Positions 17,162 to 25,610 are shown, numbered from the stretch's first letter. The stretch is 64,000 nt of DNA from an uncultured Rhodocyclaceae bacterium (GCA_907163225.1 OU015322.1:1398501-1462500), one strand, 5' to 3'. A program made the numbers and translations. Notes: generated by a model from the letters alone, not told the origin.

Positions 17162-18765
17162 TTCGCCGCGTGGGCGCCGTTCAGTTCTGGCAACAGACAC
17201 GTGTCGTTTCTCCCTGCAACAATGAAATGCGCCCCGCTGGTCGAGGCCGCCAGCTCCAGGCTGGCGCCGTTGGTCGCGCACAACTCCCGGGCGATAAACA
17301 AGCCAAGCCCGGTGCCCTGCGTATGGGTCGTGAAAAATGGTTCAAAAATCTGCTCGCGCACGGTTTCCGGAACACCCGGGCCATCGTCGAGCACATGCAA
17401 TTCTACCCGCCCATCGTTGGCGACGCCCGCCAGTTCAATGCGAACGGCACCCGGGCCACGGCTCGAGTGGCGCAGGGCGTTGCTGACCAGGTTCCACAGA
17501 ACCTGATGCAGATGCGAGCGATCGAAACACAGGCTGAGCGGCATGGTTTCAAGCACGACGACGCCCGGCACCAGGTTTTCGGTTGCCATGAAGTGTTCGA
17601 GAAATCCGGCGCAAAACTCATCGGCACGAAGCAGCTCCGGCTGCGCCCTGCTCTGGCGCCCAAGCTCCAGGATATCGCCCACAATCCGATCCAGACGAAT
17701 TACATTGTCATTCAAAATGCGAAACAGCCGCTCCTGCATCTCGACCCGGCGCTCTTCGCGCAGCAGTTCGCCAGCATGGCCAATCGCCGACAACGGGTTG
17801 CGAATCTCATGGGCAATACTTGCGGTCAACCGACCCAGCGAAGCCAATTTCAACTGCTGCGCGCGCTCCTTGATGCGACCCACATCCTCCAGAAACACAA
17901 GGATTTCACCATCGGTACTCGCAGTCCGCTCAAAACGCGCCTGCAAATCCCGCCCATCCGCACCGCAGAAATGAAGCCCGCCCTCACCGCCCCCCTCAAG
18001 CCACCGCTGAATGGCCGTAGCCAGTGTCGGCACCTGCGATTCAAGCGAGGCTTCGCCCTCGTTCGGCAAGCCAAGCATCGCACTCGCCACGGGATTGCAT
18101 CGGCTAACCAGCCCGTTCTGGGCAACGATCAACACGCCATCCTGCATTCGCTCGACCACACGCTGACTGATACGAATCTGGTTATCCAGCGCCACCCCTC
18201 TTCGCCGCGCCAGGTCCTCATTGACCATCGCTCGCTGGCCCAGCAAGCGGGCCAAAATAGCCGTCGCGAAAAAGCCGGCGGAGATAAACCCGGCCTGTAC
18301 GATCGATGCCGAATCGAAGCCCAGGGCAACGATCCCGTACGCTTGTGAGAGCAACACGGCCATCGTGGCCAAGGCTGCATAAAAAAGTACGAGGCTGCCC
18401 CGCCCAACCAGGCTGGCTGCCGCGAGCGATACCAGCAGAAATACGCTCAGCCCGCTGCCCACGCCACCAGCCATCGACATCAGCGAACATACGACCGCGA
18501 TATCGACGGACATCTGCACCGACAACTGCTGATTGAAATAGCGCCGCCAGTGCGTTGCCAAAAGCAGTCCGGCAAGCGTCGAAACAATATAAACGCCGGT
18601 CAACAGAAACAGAACCGGCGAAGGCTGCAGATTCAGGCGCGATGTCCATTCATGCGGAAAAACGATCGCCAGAAAAAACAATGCCGCCAACACGAGGCGG
18701 TAAAGATTGAAATACTGGAACGAACGCCAGTTGGCCTCCCAAGTTGAAGAGAGCCAATTGACCAT
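17158..18765 (-). CDS. pilS: PilS-type sensor histidine kinase
   Basis: 535 residues. About six hydrophobic segments in residues 15-175 form the membrane sensor, followed by a PAS-like region (MQDGVLIVAQNGLVSRCNPVASAMLG). The H-box is SIAHEIRNPLSAIGHAGELL and the ATPase has NLVSNALRH, LDDGPGVPE and GTGLGLFIAREL. PilS senses pilin in the inner membrane and phosphorylates PilR. The ATG overlaps the stop of the small upstream gene and its stop overlaps the pilR start, both by 4 bp. Confidence 0.93.
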   Translation of the reverse strand: MVNWLSSTWEANWRSFQYFNLYRLVLAALFFLAIVFPHEWTSRLNLQPSPVLFLLTGVYIVSTLAGLLLATHWRRYFNQQLSVQMSVDIAVVCSLMSMAGGVGSGLSVFLLVSLAAASLVGRGSLVLFYAALATMAVLLSQAYGIVALGFDSASIVQAGFISAGFFATAILARLLGQRAMVNEDLARRRGVALDNQIRISQRVVERMQDGVLIVAQNGLVSRCNPVASAMLGLPNEGEASLESQVPTLATAIQRWLEGGGEGGLHFCGADGRDLQARFERTASTDGEILVFLEDVGRIKERAQQLKLASLGRLTASIAHEIRNPLSAIGHAGELLREERRVEMQERLFRILNDNVIRLDRIVGDILELGRQSRAQPELLRADEFCAGFLEHFMATENLVPGVVVLETMPLSLCFDRSHLHQVLWNLVSNALRHSSRGPGAVRIELAGVANDGRVELHVLDDGPGVPETVREQIFEPFFTTHTQGTGLGLFIARELCATNGASLELAASTSGAHFIVAGRNDTCLLPELNGAHAAK

Positions 18766-18995
18766 CAGGATTTCCCGTCTTGCGCGGCGACCCGATGCGC
18801 CTCGCAACAATAGACCCGGCCACGATCCGCCACCCCCTCGCTTTCGGGCAGATGAACCGAACAAAACGAACAGGTGACCATTTTCTCCGGGGGAGGATCA
18901 CGCCGAGTCGATGCATGGTTATCACGCGAAGATCCACGTTTCACCCACATCCACCAGACCACACCCAGCAATGCAAACAAAATCAGGTATTTCAT
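18765..18995 (-). CDS. PP0621-family small membrane-anchored zinc-finger-like protein
   Basis: 76 residues. An N-terminal membrane segment (MKYLILFALLGVVWWMWV) is followed by a polar linker and a MYND-like Cys cluster: MVTCSFCSVHLPESEGV and RVYCCEAHRVAAQ. This layout is typical of the PP0621 family, which regularly precedes pilS. Function unknown. It is coupled to pilS (ATGA). Confidence 0.85.
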   Translation of the reverse strand: MKYLILFALLGVVWWMWVKRGSSRDNHASTRRDPPPEKMVTCSFCSVHLPESEGVADRGRVYCCEAHRVAAQDGKS

Positions 18996-19333
18996 CGCGT
19001 CCCCAGAAACAAAAAAAGCCCACGAAAAATCCGCAAGCCTCAATGGATTTGGGTCAAAACCAGCGCACTTGAAAGTATCTCAAGTACGTTAAAAAGACGT
19101 TTCAGACCCAGCATTTACGTCGTGCATCAACACAATCATCAAAGCGCAATTCGCCCGCAAGACATCAAGCAAGATACTCGAAGAATTTACCATATATATT
19201 TAGCGAGTATCGCAGCAGCCGGCAAGGTGAAATCTCAATTTCATTGATAACGAAAGTCACCTGCCAAGGCGTATAGGCAGCATGCCGGAATGACGTCTGC
19301 CTTTGACGCTGCGGTCAACCGTGAAAAAGGCCG
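18996..19333. other. intergenic region upstream of the pilSR operon
   Basis: No gene is supported here. The stretch 19170-19260 is AT-rich (ACCATATATATTTAGCGAG) and may hold the promoter of the PP0621-pilSR transcript, read on the minus strand. A dispersed-motif copy sits at 19309-19328. Confidence 0.4.
19309..19328 (+). repeat. dispersed motif copy (CTGCGGTCAACCGGAAAA type)
   Basis: CTGCGGTCAACCGTGAAAAA, one mismatch from consensus, lying between genes and just next to a terminator hairpin, a position where uptake-type signals are often found. Confidence 0.7.
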
Positions 19334-19362
19334 AAAAAAAGGCGCCAGTCAGCCTTGGCGCC
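19334..19362 (-). terminator. intrinsic terminator of the SRPBCC-domain gene
   Basis: On the minus strand GGCGCCAAGGCTGACTGGCGCC is followed by TTTTTTT: a 7-bp stem with a T-run, ending about 50 bp after the stop. Confidence 0.85.
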
Positions 19363-19383
19363 ACTCCACTGAAAGCCTGACTC

Positions 19384-19830
19384 TCAACCGGGAATCTCTG
19401 CCTCGACCAGTTGCGCCAGCAGGGTAAGGGATTCCTGCCAGCCGAGATAGCAGGCTTGGGCCGGGATGGCTTCAGGGATGCCTTGTTGCACGATGTCCAG
19501 CTCGACGCCGCAAAAGACCGGCTTGATCGAGATGGTGGTTTCCATTTCTCCCGGCAGGTTGGCGTCGTCGAAGGCGTCGGTGTGGCGGATGCGTTCGTTA
19601 GGGACCAGTTCAAGGTATTTCCCGCCGAAGGAGTGACTTTGGCCGTTGGAGAAGTTGGTGAAGGACATCTGGTAGGTGCCGCCGACTTTTGCCTCCAGAT
19701 GGTGAACTTTGCCCGTGAAGCCATGCGGTGGAATCCATTTGACCAAGGCGTCCGGATCGAGAAATGCCCGATAGACCCGGTCGGGCGTGGCGCGCAGAAC
19801 GCGGTGCAGGCGGACGGTGTTGCTGGCCAT
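19384..19830 (-). CDS. SRPBCC (AHSA1/START-like) domain protein
   Basis: 148 residues. The fold signature is TVRLHRVLRATPDRVYRAFLDPDALVKWIPPHGFTGKVHHLEAKVGGTY and YLELVPNERIRHTDAF, as in activator-of-Hsp90-ATPase homologue 1-like proteins. These bind small hydrophobic ligands in a helix-grip fold; the ligand here is unknown. The start at 19830 is preferred because AGAGGA lies 7 bases upstream. It is divergent from narK but has its own promoter region. Confidence 0.85.
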   Translation of the reverse strand: MASNTVRLHRVLRATPDRVYRAFLDPDALVKWIPPHGFTGKVHHLEAKVGGTYQMSFTNFSNGQSHSFGGKYLELVPNERIRHTDAFDDANLPGEMETTISIKPVFCGVELDIVQQGIPEAIPAQACYLGWQESLTLLAQLVEAEIPG

Positions 19831-19950
19831 GATCATTTCCTCTTTGGTTGTGCGCGCCGACTGGGTGGAGCACTGATCGGTTGATGTATTTATTGAGCCT
19901 GCTGGCATCGCGAAGGTTCAGGATATTTGTTGCCGCTCGCCTCGAATTGT

Positions 19951-20013
19951 TGCACCGCAATAGCGTGCCGTGCCTTGTTTTGGTGCGGGCCTTCGCTTCT
20001 GTTTTGTGCACAA
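19951..20013 (+). promoter_or_regulatory. candidate NtrC-like sites upstream of narK
   Basis: TGCACCGCAATAGCGTGCC (19951-19969) is an imperfect version of the GCAC-N7-GTGC enhancer motif, and TTGTGCACAA (20004-20013) is a palindrome. Both sit 30-90 bp upstream of a sigma-54 promoter, the usual enhancer range. The first has a 9-base gap instead of 7, so the call is tentative. Confidence 0.4.
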
Positions 20014-20040
20014 GACCTATAAATCAACAGTTTGCCAGCC

Positions 20041-20056
20041 TGGCACGCGGCTTGCA
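20041..20056 (+). promoter_or_regulatory. sigma-54 promoter of narK
   Basis: TGGCACGCGGCTTGCA matches the -24/-12 consensus TGGCAC-N5-TTGCA exactly. Transcription would start near 20066, giving a leader of about 115 bases before the narK ATG. Confidence 0.85.
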
Positions 20057-20080
20057 AAGTAAGCGCATCACAGCGAATTT

Positions 20081-20116
20081 CCACCACCGTTGGTGGGCTG
20101 ATGGCGATGAGGCCAT
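20081..20116 (+). promoter_or_regulatory. paired-hairpin leader of narK, candidate ANTAR target
   Basis: Hairpin 1: CCACC-ACCGTT-GGTGG, a 5-bp stem with a six-base loop having A at position 1 and G at position 4. Hairpin 2 after a 4-base linker: ATGGC-GATGAG-GCCAT, a 5-bp stem and six-base loop with G at position 4 but G, not A, at position 1. Dual hexaloop hairpins are the known binding site of ANTAR antiterminators, and nasT lies downstream. No T-run terminator is visible between here and the ATG. Confidence 0.55.
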
Positions 20117-20153
20117 GCGCTGATTCAAGCAATCCCTCCTTCAACGACCGTTC

Positions 20154-20173
20154 CTGCGGTCAACCCGGAAAAC
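20154..20173 (+). repeat. dispersed motif copy (CTGCGGTCAACCGGAAAA type)
   Basis: CTGCGGTCAACCCGGAAAAC lies in the narK leader, ending 9 bases before the ATG; it contains the only GGAA near the start codon. With GACCG just upstream it can also pair as GACCG/CGGTC. Confidence 0.65.
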
Positions 20174-20181
20174 AGCCCAAA

Positions 20182-21396
20182 ATGGACAAGAAATCATTCC
20201 TTCAGGCCGGCCACACGCCGACACTGCTTGCCGCCTTCCTCTACTTCGATCTTGCCTTCATGGTCTGGGTTCTGCTCGGCCCGCTCGGCATCGGCATCGC
20301 CAAGGATCTTGGCCTCTCTCATGCCGAAAAGGGCATGATGGTCGCCACCCCGGTGCTGGCCGGTGCGCTGTTGCGCATCATCATGGGCATTCTGGTCGAT
20401 CGCCTGTCGCCGAAAAAGGCAGCGATCATCGGGCAGGTCGTGGTCATCGCCACCATGCTCTACGCCTGGCAGGTCGGCGTCCATTCCTACGCTGAAGTGC
20501 TGATTCTCGGCCTCTTCCTCGGTGTCGCCGGCGCTTCCTTCGCCGCCGCGCTGCCGCTGGCTTCCCGCTGGTATCCGGCCGAGCATCAGGGCACGGCCAT
20601 GGGCATCGCCGGTGCCGGCAACTCGGGTACGGCGCTGGCCGCCCTGTTCGCCCCCGGTCTGGCGGCTGCTTTTGGCTGGGTCAATGTCTTCGGCATCGTG
20701 CTGATTCCGCTGGTCATCGTGCTGATCGCCTTCATCTTCATGGCCAAGGACGCGCCGGATGCACCGCCGCCGAAGACCTTTGCCGAATACATGAAAGTGC
20801 TCAAGGACAAGGATGCCTGGTGGTTCATGTTCTTCTACTCGGTAACTTTCGGTGGCTTCGTCGGTCTGGCTTCTTCGCTGGTCATCTACTTCAACACCCA
20901 GTACGGGCTTGATCCGAAGATGGCCGGCTTCTTCACCGCCGGCTGCGTCTTCGCCGGTTCGCTGGTGCGCCCGATTGGCGGCAACGTGGCCGACCGCATC
21001 GGCGGCGTCAAATCGCTGACCGTGATGTACATCTTCGCCGCCATCTTTCTGGCCATCGTCAGCTTCGGCCTGCCCGAAGCGTGGATGGCGCTGGTTGCCT
21101 TCGTTGGTGCCATGCTGGCGCTGGGCATGGGTAACGGCGCCGTGTTCCAGCTCGTGCCGCAGCGCTTCCGCAAGGAAATCGGCGTGATGACCGGCCTGGT
21201 TGGTATGGCCGGCGGTGTCGGTGGTTTCTACCTGGCTTCCAGCCTCGGTTACTCGAAGCAACTGACCGGTAGCTACCAGTCCGGTTTCCTGATCTTTGCC
21301 GCCCTGGCGGTGCTGGCGCTGGTTGGCCTGACCGGCGTCAAGACCCGCTGGCGCACGACCTGGGGTGCCAGCCACCTGACGGCAGCCAAGATCTGA
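20182..21396 (+). CDS. nasA: NarK/NasA-type MFS nitrate/nitrite transporter
   Basis: 404 residues with about 12 membrane segments. The nitrate signature GAGNSGTALAALFAPGLA is at about residue 140, and the second NNP-family motif GMAGGVGGFYLASSLG at about 345. DRLSPKKA is the MFS loop 2-3 motif. It belongs to the nitrate/nitrite porter family in the inner membrane. Context with the NasT regulator and nrtABC points to assimilatory uptake; a respiratory role cannot be ruled out. The ATG at 20182 gives the family N-terminus MDKKSFLQAGHTPTLL; no good ribosome site is seen, consistent with leader control. Confidence 0.9.
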   Translation: MDKKSFLQAGHTPTLLAAFLYFDLAFMVWVLLGPLGIGIAKDLGLSHAEKGMMVATPVLAGALLRIIMGILVDRLSPKKAAIIGQVVVIATMLYAWQVGVHSYAEVLILGLFLGVAGASFAAALPLASRWYPAEHQGTAMGIAGAGNSGTALAALFAPGLAAAFGWVNVFGIVLIPLVIVLIAFIFMAKDAPDAPPPKTFAEYMKVLKDKDAWWFMFFYSVTFGGFVGLASSLVIYFNTQYGLDPKMAGFFTAGCVFAGSLVRPIGGNVADRIGGVKSLTVMYIFAAIFLAIVSFGLPEAWMALVAFVGAMLALGMGNGAVFQLVPQRFRKEIGVMTGLVGMAGGVGGFYLASSLGYSKQLTGSYQSGFLIFAALAVLALVGLTGVKTRWRTTWGASHLTAAKI

Positions 21397-21471
21397 CGTA
21401 AAGTCGATCTCAGCCGGTACGGGCGGAGCAGCTTGCGGGCGGCTCCGCCTTTTCAATTTCTGAAAGCTGCC

Positions 21472-23160
21472 ATGCCTTTGAACGTTGATGTTGGATATTC
21501 GTCGCTGACCGGGCCGCGCGAGCGGAACGAGGATTTTTGCGGAGTGGCCACGCCGGATGGCCAGGAACTTGACAACAAGGGCGTCATCGCCGCGGTTGCC
21601 GACGGCATCGGCGGCCACAAGGGCGGCCGCGAGGCGTCCGAATACACGGTGCGCGGCCTGCTCTCCGACTACTTCGCGACACCCGACACCTGGGGCGTGC
21701 CGCGCGCCATCGAGACGGTGACGACGGCGCTCAACCGCTGGGTGATCGCCGAGGGCAGCCGCAACGCCGAACTGTCCGGCATGGCGACGACGCTGTCGGT
21801 GCTCGTCCTGCGCGGCCGCCGCTTCTACACGGCGCACATCGGCGACAGCCGCATCTACCGGTTGAGCGAAGGCCGCCTGCAGCAAATGACGGTTGATCAC
21901 ACCTGGGAGCACCCGGAACTCAACAACGTGCTGTCGCGCGCCATCGGCCTCGACCCGCGTGTGCTGATGGATTTTGCCGATGGCGAACTGGCGCTCAACG
22001 ACCGATTCCTGCTCGTTTCCGATGGCGTCTGGGGTGTGCTGCCCGATGCGCTGATGGCCGAGGTGCTGCTTGATCATCCCGAACCGCAGGCCGCCGCCGC
22101 GGCGCTGACCAGTTTGGCGGTGGCTCAGGGCGGGCATGACAACGCGACGGCAGTGGTTGTCGATGTCCTTGGTTTGCCGCCAGCCAGCCTGCGCGACAGT
22201 CTGGCCAGCGCCGCCAGCTTGCCTTTGCCGCACCGCCTCAAAGTGGGGCACGAGCTGGACGGCATGCTGGTCGAGGAAGTGCTGCACGATGCGCGCGAAA
22301 CGCTGCTTTACCGCGTGCGCAGCCCGCGCAACGGCCAGCAGCTCGTGCTCAAGACCCTGCAACCGGCGATGGAGGGCGATCAGGGCGCCATCGCCGCACT
22401 GCTCATGGAAGAGTGGCGGGCCAAACGCGTTGTTTCACCGTTCTTCCCGCAGGTTGTGCCGGCCGAACAGCGCAGTTGCCTCTATTACCTGATGACCTGG
22501 CACGCCGGCGCAACCTTGCAGGCCCGGCTCGACGCCGACCAGCATTTTCCGGTCGGCGAAGTCGTCCGCCTTGGCATCGCGCTGCTCAAGGCGATTGCCG
22601 CGCTGCACCGGCTCGACATCGTGCACCGCGACATCAAGACCGACAACATCCACCTCGGGCAGGATGGCGTGCTGCGCGTCCTCGATCTGGGCGTCGCCGT
22701 CAGCCTGGCCGAGCGCAAGGCCGACGATCCGATTGGCCAGGCCGGCACGCCGTCCTACATGGCGCCGGAGCTGTACGACAGCCCCGAGCCGCAGCCCGGC
22801 CACGACCTCTACGCCGCCGGCGTGACGCTCTACCACCTGCTGACGCGCAAATATCCCTACGGCGAAATCGAGCCTTTCCAGACGCCGAAATTCGGCGAAC
22901 CGGCCCGCCCGACCCGCTGGCGGCCGGAAATTCCCGGCTGGCTGGAAAACATCCTGCTCAAGGCCGTGGCGCGTGAAGCCAAGGATCGTTTTGAAACCGC
23001 CGAGGAATTCGTGCTGGCGCTGGAGCGCGGTGCCAATCGGCCAATCGCCGCGCCAAGCCGACAGCCGCTGATCCAGCGCAACCCGTTGCAATTCTGGAAA
23101 GGCGTCGCGGCGGTGTCGCTCGCGGTCAACCTGATTTTATTGCTGAAATTGCTCAGGTAG
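21472..23160 (+). CDS. bifunctional PP2C-type phosphatase fused to a Ser/Thr protein kinase, membrane-anchored
   Basis: 562 residues. A PP2C domain (about 5-240) has metal-binding motifs RERNEDFCG, VADGIGGHKGG, IGDSRIYRL and LVSDGVWGV. A kinase domain (about 265-525) follows, with VLKTL (Lys), catalytic loop HRDIKTDNIHLG, DLGVAV in place of DFG, and GTPSYMAPEL. A single C-terminal membrane helix (VSLAVNLILLLKLL) anchors it, kinase facing the cytoplasm. Genes of this architecture often follow nitrate transporter genes in proteobacteria, suggesting control of uptake by phosphorylation; the target is unknown. Confidence 0.9.
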   Translation: MPLNVDVGYSSLTGPRERNEDFCGVATPDGQELDNKGVIAAVADGIGGHKGGREASEYTVRGLLSDYFATPDTWGVPRAIETVTTALNRWVIAEGSRNAELSGMATTLSVLVLRGRRFYTAHIGDSRIYRLSEGRLQQMTVDHTWEHPELNNVLSRAIGLDPRVLMDFADGELALNDRFLLVSDGVWGVLPDALMAEVLLDHPEPQAAAAALTSLAVAQGGHDNATAVVVDVLGLPPASLRDSLASAASLPLPHRLKVGHELDGMLVEEVLHDARETLLYRVRSPRNGQQLVLKTLQPAMEGDQGAIAALLMEEWRAKRVVSPFFPQVVPAEQRSCLYYLMTWHAGATLQARLDADQHFPVGEVVRLGIALLKAIAALHRLDIVHRDIKTDNIHLGQDGVLRVLDLGVAVSLAERKADDPIGQAGTPSYMAPELYDSPEPQPGHDLYAAGVTLYHLLTRKYPYGEIEPFQTPKFGEPARPTRWRPEIPGWLENILLKAVAREAKDRFETAEEFVLALERGANRPIAAPSRQPLIQRNPLQFWKGVAAVSLAVNLILLLKLLR

Positions 23161-23168
23161 TTTTCGGG

Positions 23169-23258
23169 TAGGGTGCGCTTATTGGCTCGCCATTTCCGCT
23201 TGTAAGGGAATGGCCGGTGGTTCGCACAAGGGCTTGCCTGTCCAATAAACTGCGCCCT
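23169..23258. repeat. long imperfect inverted repeat between kinase and MFS genes
   Basis: AGGGTGCGCTTATTGG (23170-23185) faces CCAATAAACTGCGCCCT (23242-23258), which are near-complementary. Inside, GCCATTTCC and GGGAATGGC form a second stem. The 90-bp unit looks like a REP/MITE-type element; it has no T-run, so it is not a normal terminator. Confidence 0.6.
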
Positions 23259-23284
23259 GTCACCCCACGGAATTTGCCCAGGCC

Positions 23285-24478
23285 ATGAGCGACGCTATCG
23301 ACCGCCCGCCGATCAAGACCCGGATGCCACGCGCCATCTGGATGCTCGGCTTCGTCAGCCTGCTGATGGATATTTCCTCCGAGATGATCCACAGCCTGCT
23401 GCCGCTGTTCATGGTCGGCACGCTGGGCGCCAGCGCGCTGGTGGTCGGCGTCATCGAAGGGCTGGCCGAGGCGACGGCGCTCGTCGTCAAGGTGTTTTCC
23501 GGCGCCTTCAGCGATTACCTTGGCAAGCGCAAGGGGCTGGCGGTGTTTGGCTATGCGCTCGGGGCGCTGACCAAGCCGGTGTTTGCGCTGGCGTCGAGTA
23601 CCGGCCTGGTCTTCGCCGCCCGAATGGCGGATCGCGTCGGCAAGGGCATCCGCGGCGCGCCACGCGATGCGCTGGTCGCCGACATTGCGCCGCCCGAACT
23701 GCGCGGGGCGGCCTTCGGCCTGCGCCAGTCGCTCGATACCGTCGGCGCCTTTGTCGGGCCGTTGCTGGCGGTCGGGCTGATGTTGTTGTGGGACAACGAT
23801 TTTCGCGCCGTGTTCTGGGTGGCAGTCATTCCCGGCCTGCTCGCAGTGGCCGTGCTGGTTTTTGGCGTGCATGAGCCGGATCGTCCGGCACACGAAATTC
23901 GCCGCAATCCGATCAGCCGGGCCAATCTGGTGCGGCTGGGTTCGCCCTACTGGTGGGTGGTGGCGATTGGCGGGCTGTTCACGCTGGCCCGTTTCAGCGA
24001 AGCCTTTCTGGTGCTGCGCGCCCAGCAGGGTGGCATGGCGCTGGCCTTGATTCCGCTGGTCATGGTCGCCATGAATCTCGTTTACTCGCTGTCGGCCTAT
24101 CCGTTCGGCCAGCTGTCGGATCGCCTCAGCCACACCAAGCTGCTGGTCGCTGGCTTGATCGTGCTGATTGCCGCCGACCTCGTGCTGGCCAGCAGCGCAC
24201 ACTGGAGCTCCGTGCTCGCTGGCGTTGCCTTGTGGGGCATACACCTTGGCATGACGCAGGGTTTGCTGGCCACCATGGTTGCTGACACGGCGCCGGCCGA
24301 TTTGCGCGGCACCGCCTTCGGCTTTTTCAATCTGTTCAGCGGCGTGGCGATGTTGCTGGCCAGCGTTTGCGCCGGTTTGCTGTGGGATGTCTACGGGGCA
24401 GCAGTAACGTTTTACGCCGGCGCCACCTTTTGTTCGCTCACCCTGGCCTTGCTGGCTTGGCGTAAAAGGCCGGAATGA
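23285..24478 (+). CDS. MFS transporter of unknown substrate
   Basis: 397 residues, about 12 membrane segments. MFS motifs are seen at GAFSDYLGKRKGLAVFGY and the repeat GQLSDRLSHTKLLVAGL. RMADRVGKGIRGAPRDALVADIAP is characteristic of a widespread subfamily of poorly characterised MFS proteins. Its place between the kinase and chelatase genes in a nitrate cluster is suggestive, but the cargo cannot be inferred. The ATG at 23285 lies 26 bp after the inverted repeat. Confidence 0.85.
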   Translation: MSDAIDRPPIKTRMPRAIWMLGFVSLLMDISSEMIHSLLPLFMVGTLGASALVVGVIEGLAEATALVVKVFSGAFSDYLGKRKGLAVFGYALGALTKPVFALASSTGLVFAARMADRVGKGIRGAPRDALVADIAPPELRGAAFGLRQSLDTVGAFVGPLLAVGLMLLWDNDFRAVFWVAVIPGLLAVAVLVFGVHEPDRPAHEIRRNPISRANLVRLGSPYWWVVAIGGLFTLARFSEAFLVLRAQQGGMALALIPLVMVAMNLVYSLSAYPFGQLSDRLSHTKLLVAGLIVLIAADLVLASSAHWSSVLAGVALWGIHLGMTQGLLATMVADTAPADLRGTAFGFFNLFSGVAMLLASVCAGLLWDVYGAAVTFYAGATFCSLTLALLAWRKRPE

Positions 24479-24549
24479 GTATTCAGATTCAGGCTCGCCT
24501 TTCCTGAGACGAGGCTGGATAATCCGTCAACGACAACGAGTAGAGAACC

Positions 24550-24921
24550 ATGACCACTGCCCTCATCCTCTTCGCCCACGGCGCCCGCGACCCTGAATGG
24601 GCCAACCCGATGCGCCGCGTGCAGGCCGCTATTCGCCAACGCATGACGACCGTTCCGGTCGAGCTGGCTTTTCTCGAATTCATGGCGCCAACCCTGCCGG
24701 AGCGGGCCGCCGAGTTGATCGCACAGGGCGCTGACAAAATTGTCGTGATGCCGATGTTCATCGCGCGTGGCGGTCATTTGAAGAATGAAACGCCGGAGAT
24801 GATCGAAACGCTGCGGTCAACCTACAAAAACGTCGAATTTTCACTGGGCAATGCCATCGGTGAGCATGAAATGGTCGTTCAGGCCATGGCGGCGGCGGCG
24901 CTGGAGGTGGCTGGCCTGTAG
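24550..24921 (+). CDS. CbiX/SirB-like short chelatase family protein
   Basis: 123 residues: ALILFAHGARDPEW (metal-binding His), LAFLEFMAPTLPERAAELIAQGADKIVVMPMFIARGGHLKNETPEM (second His). This single-domain form matches short CbiX-type chelatases that put cobalt or iron into sirohydrochlorin. Siroheme is the cofactor of assimilatory nitrite reductase, which fits a nitrate cluster, although no nitrite reductase gene is in the window. A copy of the dispersed motif lies at 24811. Confidence 0.82.
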   Translation: MTTALILFAHGARDPEWANPMRRVQAAIRQRMTTVPVELAFLEFMAPTLPERAAELIAQGADKIVVMPMFIARGGHLKNETPEMIETLRSTYKNVEFSLGNAIGEHEMVVQAMAAAALEVAGL

Positions 24922-24938
24922 CTTGCTAGATTTATCAC

Positions 24939-25514
24939 ATGCTGACCGTACTTGTTATCGATGAATCCCGTTCCCGCGCTGGCGAAATTTGTGCCGGGCT
25001 GGCCCTTGCCGGTTATCAGGTAGCGGCCATTCTGGCCGGCGCCGAAAATCTGACGGCTGAAGTCGAGAAGCTTCAGCCGGATGTGATCCTGATCGACACC
25101 GACAGCCCGAGCCGCGACACGCTCGAAAATCTGGCCGCCATGAACAAGAACATGCCGCGGCCGGTCGTCATCTTTACCCAGGCCGACGGTCAGGAAACCA
25201 TCCGCGATGCGGTCAAAGCGGGGGTTTCAGCCTATATCGTCGATGGCCTCGATCCGAAGCGCATCAAGCCGATTGTTGAAGTGGCGCGAGCTCGTTTCGA
25301 GGATACCCAGGCGCTCCGCCGCGAACTTGATGAGGTTTCGAAGAAGCTCACCGACCGCAAATTGGTCGACAAAGCCAAAGGCGTGCTGATGAAAGCCCGT
25401 GGCCTTGATGAGGATGCGGCCTATCACGCCATGCGCAAGCTGGCGATGGAGCGCGGGCAGTCGATGGCCAAGGTGGCGTGCGACGTCATCGACATGGCGC
25501 GGGTGCTGCTCTAA
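24939..25514 (+). CDS. nasT: NasT-type response regulator with ANTAR RNA-binding domain
   Basis: 191 residues. A receiver domain (LTVLVIDESRSRAGEICAGL, IDTDSPSRDTLENL) is followed by an ANTAR domain from about residue 125 (ELDEVSKKLTDRKLVDKAKGVLMKARGLDEDAAYHAMRKLAMERGQSM). ANTAR proteins bind paired hexaloop hairpins and prevent transcription termination. In Azotobacter and Paracoccus NasT is held by the nitrate sensor NasS; no signal-peptide-free NasS gene is present here. It starts 17 bp after the chelatase gene. Confidence 0.92.
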   Translation: MLTVLVIDESRSRAGEICAGLALAGYQVAAILAGAENLTAEVEKLQPDVILIDTDSPSRDTLENLAAMNKNMPRPVVIFTQADGQETIRDAVKAGVSAYIVDGLDPKRIKPIVEVARARFEDTQALRRELDEVSKKLTDRKLVDKAKGVLMKARGLDEDAAYHAMRKLAMERGQSMAKVACDVIDMARVLL

Positions 25515-25537
25515 AGCTGTGCGGAAAAACCCAATGC

Positions 25538-25554
25538 TGCACTGCAATAGTGCG
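25538..25554 (+). promoter_or_regulatory. NtrC-type enhancer site upstream of nrtA
   Basis: TGCACTGCAATAGTGCG contains GCACT-N5-AGTGC, a perfect inverted repeat fitting the NtrC consensus (GCAC-N7-GTGC). It lies about 90 bp upstream of the sigma-54 promoter, a normal distance for an enhancer, indicating nitrogen-limitation control. Confidence 0.7.
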
Positions 25555-25610
25555 CTGATTCCGGCCCGCGTGGCCGACGAAAACAAACCCCAAGTGATTG
25601 AAAAATAAGT

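Noticed and set aside
20194-22362. Long open frame (722 codons) on the minus strand
   Set aside because: It lies opposite narK and the kinase-phosphatase gene, both of which have complete family motifs; the translated product is His/Gln/Arg-rich noise.
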